Shown piece after piece: positions 10,861 through 21,482 of a stretch of DNA of 64,000 nucleotides (positions are counted from its first letter, which is position 1; every line of letters begins with the position of its first letter). Under the pieces are notes generated by a model. That model searched no databases and had not been told where the DNA came from. It saw only the letters and a program-made list of their open reading frames with translations. Source of the stretch: Takifugu bimaculatus (lineage: Eukaryota > Chordata > Actinopteri > Tetraodontiformes > Tetraodontidae); assembly GCA_004026145.2 (NCBI GenBank), contig CP034991.1, forward strand, positions 11,676,142 to 11,740,141. Reading direction: 5' to 3'. The translations under genes were made by a program, and so were the position numbers.

Positions 10861-12131
10861 GTCTGTGATTTTTAGAATATTACTCTTAAATACTGACCTC
10901 ATTCTCCCGCATCCATCTTCGTTACAGTTAGACAGTTTGTAGAGTCGATACTTAAAAAAATAAAAAAAACACCTACATCAATACTTCAAGGAAAATACAA
11001 TTGTACTCAAATTAAGGGTATGAGTCAAATTAAGTTGATTATTAGGATGCAGAGTCTGTGCCACTGTTGCTTCAGCAATGTAAATGTGCTGTAATCTGAA
11101 GACGCACAAACAACAGTGTTGTGCTGCAGCGGCTGATTCATGCAAATCGAACGTGCTCACTACATCCAGGGATGAAGGAGCCTAATAAGAGCAGAAACCA
11201 GGCCAGACCCGACTGGGTGGCAGTGCTGATTCAACAGCAGACAGATCATCTGTCTCCATTACGGTCTCCCTACAAATCATCTACATTTCCCCTCTTCTCC
11301 TCTGCTGCCCACAAGTTCATAAAGCTAGCTTTTCCATGCTGCTTTTGGCAGAAGGGGATGAGAGAGGGATCCGGGAGGTGTATCATGGGTGGTCGAAGGC
11401 CGCGAGGACCGACCCACGCATCCACCGAGCACACTGTTCAGCCTGGGGTCTACCACCAAACTCCTACTCTCACCAGAATGATACATGTGCAGCATTTAGC
11501 TCACAGCTGAATAAATGCTGAGGGATAACTCGTCTGGCAGGTCTGCACTTCCACGAGCACACTCGTCTTGTTCTGAGGTCGGTGCTGTTCCGCACAAGCT
11601 TTAGCTGTCACGAAGGGACGTAAAATAAAAGTTCAACCTTCGCAATACTTGGATGAAATCATCAACCTTTTTTTACACAGAGGTTTGGCAATGCTGCAGC
11701 ACCAGCAGGAACACCAACAGAGAGCGTCCCACATTCCTAAATTAATATAAATATTGAGGAGGTTCTTCACATACCAGACAAAAGTGGTGCAACAGCGGCT
11801 TTGACTTAAAGGTCTTTTTAAATCCCATTAATCCCATAACTGATGGTTGTGCTGCTACCATTGATTATTATCATCCACTTCGCCGGACTATATACTGTAT
11901 GATGTGGAAGTATGTTGGCATCATGCACATCTGGCATTGTCATTTGTGGCCATAGTGGAAATGATGGATTGGGTTCCCTTAATAATTCCACAAAACTTAA
12001 ACCCCCACAACTGGTCTGAGAATAGTGAGGATCTCTATACTCAAGGAATTAAATCATGACTGGAAATTTGGGATTATTGATTTGTTTATCGGCTGGAGAT
12101 GAGAGCAGGCTCTTGTCTATGCCACAGACAA
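10861..12131. other. Unique noncoding DNA
   Basis: No coding exon recognised. An octamer ATGCAAAT lies at 11140-11147. CpG-containing unique sequence occurs around 11370-11440. The rest is ordinary AT-rich intergenic or intronic DNA. Confidence 0.5.
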
Positions 12132-12144
12132 CCACCAGGGGGCA
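12132..12144 (+). promoter_or_regulatory. CTCF-type core motif, exact consensus match
   Basis: CCACCAGGGGGCA fits every position of the degenerate 13-base CTCF core consensus (CCASYAGRKGGCR). CTCF binds such sites in vertebrates and anchors chromatin loops in an orientation-dependent way. A second exact match with the same orientation lies at 46631. By rough count, fewer than 0.1 exact matches are expected in 64 kb of random sequence. Occupancy cannot be judged from sequence. Confidence 0.5.
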
Positions 12145-12449
12145 ATTAACAGGTTTTCGCCCCAATTCTGATAATAATAGTAATAATAATTACAGTATAC
12201 CGTATTTATTTTTCCTCAGTCTGTCTCTGTACTTCGTCTGCACCGATGGTCATTTTTATCCACCTCAGCCTTGTTTCATGCTGCAGCAAGATGTTATGTT
12301 CATCAACATTTATATCGACTATTCCATCTATTCGGCTGCAAAGTAATTTATCTACCTGTCACGTCTCCACACCTGGCTTTCTCTCTCACTGCTCCACTTT
12401 GGAAACTTTAGCATTTTAGCTGATCCTTTCCTGTTACTTCTTATTTTCT
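12145..12449. other. Unique noncoding DNA with short AAT repeat
   Basis: A short (AAT)n-like tract spans 12171-12192. Otherwise nothing specific is seen. Confidence 0.5.
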
Positions 12450-12680
12450 GGTAAATTTCCGAGAGCTTTCAATGAACCCCAGCATGATTCAGCAGGACTG
12501 TCAGGACGAATGCTGCCGGTCCTGATAGCAGGCAGTTTCCCAGTGGCAGTTTAAAGCAAGAATAATAGAATCACTCCAGTAAAAACAAAAGCACTGGCAA
12601 GGAAATGGATCTGGTTTGGTAGTAATTGCTGTTGAACTGGACTTTAAATTAATTGAGCCGCAGTTTGGACACACAGATGC
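12450..12680. promoter_or_regulatory. Candidate noncoding regulatory element
   Basis: Compact unique sequence with AGCATGATTCAGCAGG near 12481, TTAAATTAATTGAGC near 12643 and AAGAATAATAGAATC near 12559. The TAAT-type content and absence of repeats suggest a possible enhancer. Confidence 0.2.
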
Positions 12681-12984
12681 TTCCCAAATACAATCCCTAC
12701 ATATTCTAATTTGGCTTTTTTAGATATTGTTATTAACAGAAGAGCAGCCATTCTTTTTGTCACTTAGAAGCTGGATTGACAAGGTTAAAGTTCACTCTCA
12801 CACTTTACTTGTAGGTAAAAAAAAAAAAACCCAAAGGAATTGTTTCTTTTCTTCATCCATATTATAATAAACCTGATTTAAGCAGAGTTTGCAAGCAAAT
12901 TCTCGTCACATTGTAAAAAACAAAGTCCTCAAAATCAGCAAAGATCTGCAGTCATCATTTGTCGAGGATAAAGAGAGTGTTCCT

Positions 12985-13345
12985 GTGTTAGCCTCCCGAG
13001 CCACACATGGCTCAGAGGGCCAGTTGCTCAAAGAATAAAGCACAAAGAATAAAGTAACGAAACAGCCTCTGTTTGAACAAAGGCAGCACTTCAGACCTCC
13101 AAATGGCGCCTAAACAGGAACGCCAGCACTCATGATAACGGCTGCACGAAGCAATCCTCGGAATGTGCAGTAACACATGCTGTAGACGTGCACGGAAACA
13201 GGCGTTTATGCTGCGAGCTGTTACAGAGCCTTATCAAATGGTGAGGATAATGAGGTTATGCAGAGAGCAAATTCTATCATGTCAACTTAATGAGATTTGG
13301 GCCCGTGTCTTGTGTCCTGAGGTCGAGGACTTGGACGAGGACAGG
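12985..13345. promoter_or_regulatory. Candidate element with tandem Sox-like words
   Basis: The 12-base word CAAAGAATAAAG occurs twice in tandem (13029-13040 and 13043-13054), and a GAACAAAGG Sox-type word follows near 13076. Further downstream are TATCAAATGG near 13231 (TCF-like), ATAATGAGG near 13248 and CTTAATGAG near 13285. The segment ends just before a CA microsatellite. The motif pattern supports a Sox/TCF-responsive element only as a hypothesis. Confidence 0.3.
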
Positions 13346-13396
13346 GACACATACCAACATACGCACACACAGACAGACACACAAGCGCACACACTG

Positions 13397-13423
<27 letters not shown>
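13397..13423 (+). repeat. (AC)n microsatellite
   Basis: Perfect AC core of 27 bases preceded by degenerate CA-rich sequence from about 13363. It is paired with a TG tract in the opposite orientation 80 bases downstream. Confidence 0.95.
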
Positions 13424-13427
<4 letters not shown>

Positions 13428-13503
13428 GAATTCTTATCTGCCCCACCTTGTGTCTCTGCCTGACATTCAGGGGAAATTGCATTCAGACTCAGTGTGTATG
13501 TGG

Positions 13504-13517
13504 GTGTGTGTGTGTGT

Positions 13518-13554
<37 letters not shown>
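13504..13554 (+). repeat. (GT)n microsatellite
   Basis: GT tract of about 51 bases with a single TA interruption at 13521-13522. It is complementary to the AC tract ending at 13423, the second CA-then-TG inverted arrangement in the window. Confidence 0.95.
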
Positions 13555-13555
<1 letters not shown>

Positions 13556-13744
13556 TGCACTATGTGAATGACTGGGACTCTCCCTTCTCTCCCCCCTCCA
13601 TTTCTTCCCTTTATGTTGTGAAACAACCCCACAACCCCAGCGCCACATCTGACAGACTGTTTGATTTATGACTCCAATTCCCTTGTGCAGACACCTAGAC
13701 GCAGGCCACACTCCCAACTATACAGTATATACCTGTTTTACTTC

Positions 13745-13781
13745 CCTCCATCCCTCCCTCTTTCTCTCTCTCTCTCTTTCT
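13745..13781 (+). repeat. CT-rich microsatellite
   Basis: TCCC units grade into a (TC)n core. The low-complexity pyrimidine tract creates a Ser/Leu-rich spurious open frame. Confidence 0.9.
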
Positions 13782-15344
13782 GTCTGCTACACTTCCTTCT
13801 CTCTATCTTTAGCTCTGTCTTTATCACACACACAAACACAATCCCAAACCTTGCAAGTGGTGATTGATTATCCCAGCAGGATTGTCTGGTTTGTTTTGAT
13901 CCTTTTGATATTTAATCTCAGTGAGCAGTACGTGCACGGGCAGGAGAAGTGTGGAGAGTTTTGGACAGGAAATACAAGCAAGACATCTGCGGGCCTTTTG
14001 GCACCTAATTTCATCTTATACAAACAACTTCATCAAAAGTTGGAGGGCTGGACGAGCAACCACAGCTGATCTTTGCAAACTCTGAGACTCAGATTACAGA
14101 CTGACAGCATAATGTAGTCAGATTGAAACCAGGATGGAATTTGGACTAATCTCAAATCAACAAAGATAACGACATAACCTAAACCGTCCCACTGGGGCTC
14201 CACAGCACCAGTTGTGGGCCTCAATATACTCGTGCAATCCAAATTCCTTCATTTTAGCCCGGCAGACGTCATACCACTTTAAATGTATATTTTCCATTCC
14301 CAGAGTTGTATAAAATCTCTTTTTTTAAATGCCGATGTAAATTTGTTGAGAAACACAAGTTCAGTCTGGTATTTTCATGGGGGAACCTGTGTAAACTTTA
14401 ATAATGAATGCTGACAGTGCTGTCATATTACATTTTTGTTGTAGCTGTAACCCCCCACATCGAAGATTTCCACATATAACGAGTGTGATTTTAGGGCTTC
14501 TGAAGTCCAAATAGAGTAATTTTATATCTGAAACACACACTTTATTTACATTTTAAGCCAAGTAGGAATGAGCGTACATGATGATTATCTTGTTATGATG
14601 CTGGGAAACTTTGGCTCTTGGTGTTTCTGCGGATGCTACGCTGACACGTACCACCCACTTAAAACTTCAAACCAAAGAAGGCCGCCTTGATGGCAACACC
14701 GCTGGATGACGGGAGCGCCAGAACCACAAATTCCAACCATGAACGGTTGAAGCTTGTCAGTGTACAGCCTTGACCCAGACTTCAACCCTCCAGATCTCCA
14801 CTCAGTCAAACAACAGCAGGTAAAGGAGAAGTCCTGCAAAGCCTTAAGGATCCAGAACTGGGTAGCTGAGGACCAGAGGTCCACAGTTCATGTCCTGATA
14901 CATGTAAGAGTAACTATTTTAGTAGGTGGTTTGTAGTTTGTCTCTTGTCTTCATCCACCACTATAGTTTTTGGTTAAGGGAGCACCGGTGTCAGTAACCA
15001 AGCCAGGAAGCTTCTCCAAAGCCGCAGTTTCACTTCAAAATTCCCCCCAAATGTCAGGGTTGTGTTCCTCCAGTAATGGAAATCTAATCATTTTATTATC
15101 AAAGACAAGATGACAGCACTGCAGCCTCATGATTACCGCTGGCTTTTATTGAGCTCCATGTCTTAAAAAGTTGTAGCCGGGTTCCGTCACGAATTTCCAT
15201 AAATATTCTGCGGTTCAAGGAGCATCAGCCAAGTTTCCATTGGCACAGAAGAACACACCGTAATGACTGGATTTTACTTTGGGGTAATGTTATGACTTAA
15301 TACTGCATTGTGAGCGGTTACATTTTTCAAATGCAGCGCGGCTC
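13782..15344. other. Unique noncoding DNA
   Basis: TGATTGATTATCC (PBX/Hox-type) lies at 13861-13873. No exon, microsatellite or repeat family was recognised elsewhere. The 14636-14884 region has short open frames on both strands with no recognisable product. Confidence 0.5.
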
Positions 15345-15665
15345 CTCGTGACATGTAGATTAAAGCTGACGTGTAAAATCCATTTTGATAATAAAGCACT
15401 TTATTGCTCAGGGCACATCCATTACACAGAGAAGCCCTGCTGGAGTGCTGCTCGGAGACATCACAGGGGTAGAAACTAACAAGAACAAGAAAAGAGAACT
15501 GGCGCCAGTGACTTGACCCTGGTTCACCGCGTTATTATGGGAGTGTGGGCGGCTAATGGCGAAGCTAATGGTCTTATCGCCAAATCATTAACGTGGGGAG
15601 AAATCAGGAGGCCAGAAAGGGGAATGAATTAGCTGAGCTTTTCCTGGTGTAGGACATCCTCTAGC
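15345..15665. promoter_or_regulatory. Candidate element with paired GCTAATGG words
   Basis: GCTAATGG occurs twice 12 bases apart (15552-15559 and 15564-15571), followed by CAAATCATTAACG near 15581 and GAATTAGCTGAGC near 15626. Upstream, GATAATAAAGC near 15387 adds a posterior-Hox/CDX-like word. Repeat-free and homeodomain-rich, so enhancer-like by appearance. Confidence 0.3.
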
Positions 15666-17059
15666 TGGTTATAGGACAGTAGTCTAGCTGACTTTGTGTA
15701 GGGTCCTGATGTACAAGGTCAGTTCAGACGTTCTGTGCATTGGCCAATTTCCTGTTTACCCGTTTAAATAAACGGATTAATCGGGCACCAGTCTGGGGTC
15801 AACAGTGATGTGTCAACACAATATTAAAAAACAAGAAGCTTTTGAATTTGATTGCAGGAATAGACCAGGAACAAGCCTCAGGTAACAATAGCATTGTCTT
15901 GTGAAACCTTCTGATCCGTGCGTTGCAATTTTGACTGAGCTAATAAATCCAGCTAGTTAATATGCTGAAAAATTGAAAGACAAAATTGGAAACCTAATAT
16001 GACACTGACTTGTTGACACAGCCACGTTCTCAGATCGTTATCTCACTTCTCCATCTGAAACTTGTCTCTGCTCTTTAATAAATAAATGAAACGATGAATC
16101 GCTGATTTTGGACTAAAACATATTTGGATGGCTGATGTGTGCTCAGTCTTCGAGGTCATCGATCATTAACAGCCATTCTTCCATAATGGACACCATATCT
16201 GTCATCTCTCAGTGGGGAGCGTGGACCACAAAGAGAAGTACACGGATCAGGCACAAAGGAACCGTTGTACTCAATCTCATAAATACACTTTCCTGAGAAA
16301 CTACTTTTCTTCCTGTCTCAAGGGAGAGATTTGCAGGATGCCCAGTTAGAAGCAGCAGCACCCATTGATGGTGTTTTTAATGCTAACAGCAGCAACACAG
16401 TGGCTCTAATGTTATCATTGCTATGTGTCTTTGCAGATAGGAATGTTCCAAATACGGGGGAAAAATCCTTTATCAAGTTCTGTTAGAGATGAAATATGGG
16501 ATTTTTAAAAGTTTGGTTGCAAATATCTAGACCTAAACTTAATGAAATCTAGAGGTGTTTGTAGGGATTAACAGCTAGTTCAGTTAGTAGCTGTTTGTTA
16601 AGGCCGACGGTCAGGTTACATAATAATCTCTCCTACTATGTGTCCAGGAAATGACCAAAATGAGTGTAACTTTCAGTTTTCAAGTCAAGAGAAGCAAATG
16701 TTGAAGCCTCAGAGGAAGAAGGGATGTCATATGTCCAACTAACTTTACCATGTTTGCTAGACAACATTGAGGCTTCACTCTGAGAGGCACTTTAGGATCT
16801 TAAAATGAGGATCAGATTACACCAACATGGCGATTTTACTGTGTGTAAGGAAAGAAATAAAGTGCACTTTTTCAACCGACCACACTGTGAAATCGGCTAC
16901 CATTGTTATTTAGTTAATTAAGCAGTAGGGCAGGTCCATGTGTAAAATATTGCCACACATCGGGACTATTATCTGTGGTGATTTAAGTGAACGTTTTGTC
17001 TTCTTGCTTCCTCTCCTCTGAACTCCACCCTCCTCCACCGGTAATCCATCTCCAGACTG
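15666..17059. other. Unique noncoding DNA
   Basis: AT-leaning unique sequence. No gene, SINE or microsatellite seen; nothing stands out on either strand. Confidence 0.5.
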
Positions 17060-17215
17060 GACCAGTCAGTGGCAGCTCCATTGATACGGTAATCCAGGCC
17101 TGATTAATGACCCAATAATCGTAGGGATCCTGAGATCAATCATGGGCGTGATCAATAACCCCCAGCCAAGGCAATCATTTGCCTACTAGAGTGTATCCTC
17201 TGTTCGACCCACCGA
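17060..17215. promoter_or_regulatory. Candidate homeodomain/PBX-rich element
   Basis: A compact run of homeodomain-type words: GATACGGTAATCC near 17082, CCTGATTAATGACCC near 17099, CAATAATCG near 17113 and ATCAATCA at 17135-17142 (reverse of PBX-type TGATTGAT), then GTGATCAATAACC near 17148. The density of TAATCC, TTAAT and TGAT words within 100 bases is high. Regulatory role is inferred. Confidence 0.33.
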
Positions 17216-18225
17216 CCAAAACAAAAGAAAGTGGAGTCTTTGTGGGATCATCTGTGAGAACAGAGAACGCATATACCGTATGTATGTGCTATATTTATAC
17301 ATTCATGCATTTATAAATTGTATGTGACGTGCACACCTCACCGGTGCCAGGTCCGGCGAACGCCAGGATGAATGGACCTCAGTCTGAACCCAACGACAGA
17401 CCAACAATTAGCTGGGAACAAACATGGCACAACTTGTTGCTACGAAGGTCCTGCCTGACCGCTGACAGCTTCAGTAATACAGGCAAATAACCTCGCAGCG
17501 AGTAGGACTAAGTGTCCTTTAGGATAAGACTGTGTGTTGTCAGGCTGGACGTCCTGGGGCCAGTGCGCGGCGGAGGCGGTTGGGGGGTAAATATTGAGCT
17601 GTGGGAGAGCATCAGGACAGAGAGCCGGTCTTGTAAGTTTTAATTTTGCGCTGCTTGAACGATGTTTGCAGTGTGGAAAAGTGGCACATGTCAGGAAAGT
17701 CAGTTTTAGAAACCCATAAATCGCTTTGGATCTGTAAACAGCTCTCACAACCAAGTGGGACCGACAGGTTTACAACCCCATGAAAGCCCACTTCTGACTT
17801 TAAACAACACAACCTGACGCACCTTCCAAAAATAACATAAATTATCTCTTTTTTTAAAGAAATATAAATGGCCAGACAGGTCAAAGGTCAAATCTGTGAA
17901 GAAAACAACATCTTTTGCGATTAAATGAAATGTAACGCAGCACAGGCAGGGCCATGGCCTCAAATATTATATTTAAATAAATACTTTCACCACTTATGTC
18001 AGACCTGCATAAGTTATGTTAACACACTTAATGCTATGATAAAATTATTGTTTTATGTTTGTTGTACAGTTTAATTTATGTTAAATACTGATAAAAATGT
18101 ACTATAAAAAACAGCTGTTTGAGTGCGTGCCCGCGCGTGTCTGTGTGTGTTACTGTGTCTCATTCAATATGAGGGTATCTGTCCTTTTTGTACATCAACA
18201 TATATATTCATTTGCCCTGTCTGCC
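17216..18225. other. Unique noncoding DNA
   Basis: AT-rich patch at 17270-17325. CpG-containing sequence lies at 17340-17400 and 17545-17580. The open frames on the minus strand around 17440-17960 show no recognisable domain and lack convincing splice context. Confidence 0.45.
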
Positions 18226-18250
18226 GTGTGTGTGTGCGTGTGTGTGTGTG
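18226..18250 (+). repeat. (GT)n microsatellite
   Basis: Short GT tract with one GC interruption. Upstream at 18120-18150 there is degenerate purine/pyrimidine alternating sequence with CGCGCG. Confidence 0.9.
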
Positions 18251-19194
18251 ATCCTCCTGTGTGTACTCATTTATGTGAAATGAATGTTTATGAGGGTAAA
18301 CAGATGGTGTCTTAACATGGTAAAATATGATCTGCCGCCAGACAATATGGTGGCACGCTGGTGTTTACAACACACACATTACACGGCGGGACAGCGCAGA
18401 CAGCAGCCTGGCTTCTCTATGTGATCGGGGGGTGGAATTAAAATGCCTCTGGAGTTGTAAATTGACTGTTTTGCCTTTCCCCCACTTTCGTCTATACCGT
18501 GGGAAGAGTGAAATCTATTTTGTGATCATAAATTAAAGGCTGTCTCCACTCAAAAATGTGTTTTGCTTGTGTTTCCCTCAGCTGAAATGAGACTTTTGGG
18601 ACATAGGTACTAGTCCTCATCTCATGTTAAAACCTACGTCACATTCCTCTACAGTCACAGGGAGATTCTGTCGTGGCTCCTGATTTCAGGACTAGCTGTG
18701 TGGCAAACTTAATATTGAAGATTACAGGCTCACTATAAGTTTGGTCAAAGTTTGTCTGCTCGTTCTGAAGCTGCATGCACTTTTGTTCCATTCTTTCTAT
18801 CAACCTGATCTATAAAACCTGGCCAAGATTTAAAGGTAGCTCCAAACCTGTAGGGGGCAGCATGCTGCCAGATTCACTCAATAATACAGGGCGTGATTAA
18901 TTTAGATTTCTATTTATGTTGCTCATATAGAATATTTTGTGTCCTGACCAATCTGAGGTCAGATACAGGCCATCTGAGCTTAAATGAGCATTGTGTAAAT
19001 ATGATTGGTCCAACTCATCTGTGTCTAAAACTGCAGCTTTCAGGTTTGAATCTGTAATTTCTGCAAACAAAGGGAAACATTTGTAACCACTTTAGTGATT
19101 TTATGTTCCATGCTTCTGCTTTTCTTTTCTCTTTGACCGCCATAAAAGTCACACCTAGCTGCTTTGAGGGGCAGATGGGGGCCTTTCTCCTCTT
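18251..19194. other. Unique noncoding DNA with a CTCF-like near match
   Basis: CCTGTAGGGGGCA at 18847-18859 (plus strand) matches the CTCF core at all but the third position. No exon or mobile element recognised. Confidence 0.45.
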
Positions 19195-19400
19195 TTAACC
19201 CCATTTCAGCGCCAGTGAATCATCAGTAGCCAGCAGGGTCCAAAGACAAGCCTGTCAGATGGTGATTGGGCATAAAGCCTGCCTTTGAAGGGAAAGATTC
19301 TTTTATGTTTCTTTGGTGCCACAGAAGCAACAGGGGATGAGCGTTTATAGTGATTCGAAACAGGCAAACGTCACGGCCGACCTCGCCGAACAAGCCTCTG
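19195..19400. promoter_or_regulatory. Candidate noncoding regulatory element
   Basis: Unique sequence with AGTGAATCATCAG near 19214, GGTGATTGGGC near 19261, GCATAAAGCC near 19269 and TTTATAGTGATTCG near 19345. It is repeat-free and of mixed composition; enhancer-like by eye only. Confidence 0.22.
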
Positions 19401-19659
19401 GTGGAGGATGCCAACCCAAAACTAGCAAGGCCTGGTTTCTGTCAGCAAACACTGTCAGTGAGAGCTGACGGGGCACACACCCACCGTCCCACCCACACAC
19501 ACACACACGCCCCATGTCACCGTACAATCTGCACCCATCTCAGCCGTGTCGCTGTTTACTGTGCACTCATCAAAGCGTCATTAAATCACAAGTGACTTCC
19601 AATAAAGGCAGGAAATGGCAGCAGGGATTATGATGGTTGCATGATAAAGATTGTGTGCA
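19401..19659. other. Unique DNA with a short CA tract
   Basis: A degenerate CA-rich tract occurs at about 19490-19510. Otherwise no feature. Confidence 0.5.
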
Positions 19660-19960
19660 TGTGTGCGAGAAGGGGGTCACAAGATTTACGTAGCATTCAC
19701 CGCGGAGCGAGTCGTAAAGTGTAATTACGGTGGGCTGGGGAGGAGGGGCTGACGCGCCGCAGAGCTCAAACCCAGCGGGCAAACTGGCAGGAAGGCGAGG
19801 AGACGAGTGAGCGAGGCCTATTCATCCCCGCCGCGTCTTCGTTTGTCCGTTCTTTATCTGCGCCTGTCCAACTCAGACTCATAAATCAGCCCAACAAGCT
19901 GGAGCTCCAGTGTAAACAGCTGGCCCTTCAGACATGACGGGCCTCATAACAATGTGGCGT
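19660..19960. promoter_or_regulatory. Candidate CpG-containing regulatory element
   Basis: CpG density is locally raised (CACCGCGGAGCGAG near 19700, GACGCGCCGCAG near 19751, CCCGCCGCGTC near 19828). Homeodomain-type words are GTGTAATTACGG near 19719 and GACTCATAAATCAGCCC near 19877. A CpG-bearing unique block with TAATTA and Hox-like sites could be an enhancer or a small CpG island; no transcript evidence is visible. Confidence 0.27.
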
Positions 19961-21242
19961 GGGCGGCCTGGCCGTGCCTGCAAACAGACCCAGACAGACA
20001 GACGGAAGCACAGAAGATAAGCTCCACTTCTCTGGTTTTCAGCAACGAATGTTTGTCACAAGAGCAATGTTCCTAAACTGGTTTCTTTGTTTTGGCGTTC
20101 TGAATCATTCTGCACACACCATTTCCTTCATCGGAATTTCCCTGATGATGTCCTGTGATTTACTTTTCATCTGCAAGGTCAACAAAGCGGGAGAGACACA
20201 CTAAAAAGTCAAAAATTTAAATTCTGAACTGATGTTCAGCTGCCCAGGTGGCTGAACGTGATCCGACTGTCAACACAAATGATGGACGAGGTGTTGAAAT
20301 AATGTCAGAGGAAGTGACATCACTGGCCCTGGGAATTAAAATGAACATGAGTAGAGGATTGTTTTGATTAGTGAAGTAACGGCGAGTCTTTTGATTGATT
20401 AATCTTTGGAGTTGCGGCTCCTTGATTTCATTTTTTTAATGTATTCTCTTCGCAACTGATTCAGGAACCCAGACATGGAACTAAAACAACTTTACTGTCG
20501 CACCATCATGGCACTTTTGGACTGCACGGGCTTGTTTACAAGACGTTGGTTCTCTTGGGAATGATGAAGGCAGTAAAAGAGGGACAAAACTGAAACTGGG
20601 AAAATCCCTGGAGATTTATGGTGGTGTTTACCATCCCTCCTGCAACTTGAGACTTTTAACTCTAAAAAGATGCACATAAATCTGCTCATCCCCCTTTGAA
20701 GTCAGATCACTCTGCGGTCGAATGAGTCAGGGCAACGCGCTGTTCTATATTATACTCAAATACTTTTATTTGGCTATTTTGAAGTTTCCCTATTATCGCC
20801 AAAAAATCTGATCTGCCCCAAAATAAAACCATGTTAAGAAGTGAGGATTTGTGCAGTAGTTTAAGGTGCTGCCCCCACTGAACCCCTGTTAAGGCCCAAA
20901 AACGGTCTGATTAAGGCACATTTGCTGTTTTCATATAATAAAGTTCAGTAATAGGCAAACTGATTCAAGATGTTTTTGGTTCTGATGTCTAACACCAGTG
21001 TTTAAACTGCCCACCCACCCATCTCTTTCAGTCGACTGCCCATTACAGTGACCCTTGAGCGGGGTCTGGGGTCAAAGGGGGATCCTGGGGGGGGTTATGT
21101 TAAGGTCAGTGTGGCTTCACGAAGTCGCTGAGGTTATCCATCTTCACTTCCAAACACCCCCCCCCTTCAGTTTTTACCCACCTGCTCATGCTGTTTCTCG
21201 GTTTGCTGTCATCAGTCTCTCTTGTCCTTGTCCTCTCACTCT

Positions 21243-21244
<2 letters not shown>
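19961..21244. other. Unique noncoding DNA with an Hox-PBX composite word
   Basis: TGATTGATTAAT at 20392-20403 is a textbook-like Hox-PBX composite followed by CTTTGG. No exon recognised. G-rich (21060-21095) and C-rich (21154-21166) patches precede the microsatellite. Confidence 0.45.

Positions 21245-21308
<64 letters not shown>
21245..21308 (+). repeat. (CA)32 microsatellite
   Basis: Perfect CA tract of 64 bases. The overlapping open frames translate to poly Thr-His (plus) or Cys-Val (minus) and are artefacts. Confidence 0.97.
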
Positions 21309-21310
<2 letters not shown>

Positions 21311-21445
21311 GGTGTCACGACTGTCAGGTAGCTCATAGAAAGAGACAGAGCTTTCAACGCACAAACATGCAGGTAGTGAGAGAGGCAGAATTAACCTGTT
21401 GTTTATCTTGTCATTAATCTGTTGTGTGGCAGTTGTGTGAGTAAA

Positions 21446-21482
21446 ACACACACACACACACACACGTGCACACGCACACACA
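21446..21482 (+). repeat. Interrupted (AC)n microsatellite
   Basis: AC tract with GTGC and GC interruptions, in the same orientation as the tract ending at 21308. A further short CA run lies at about 21586-21599. Confidence 0.9.

Noticed and set aside
13277..13717. 146-codon minus-strand open frame
   Set aside because: Central part is the CA/TG microsatellite pair at 13397-13554; the remainder is unremarkable.
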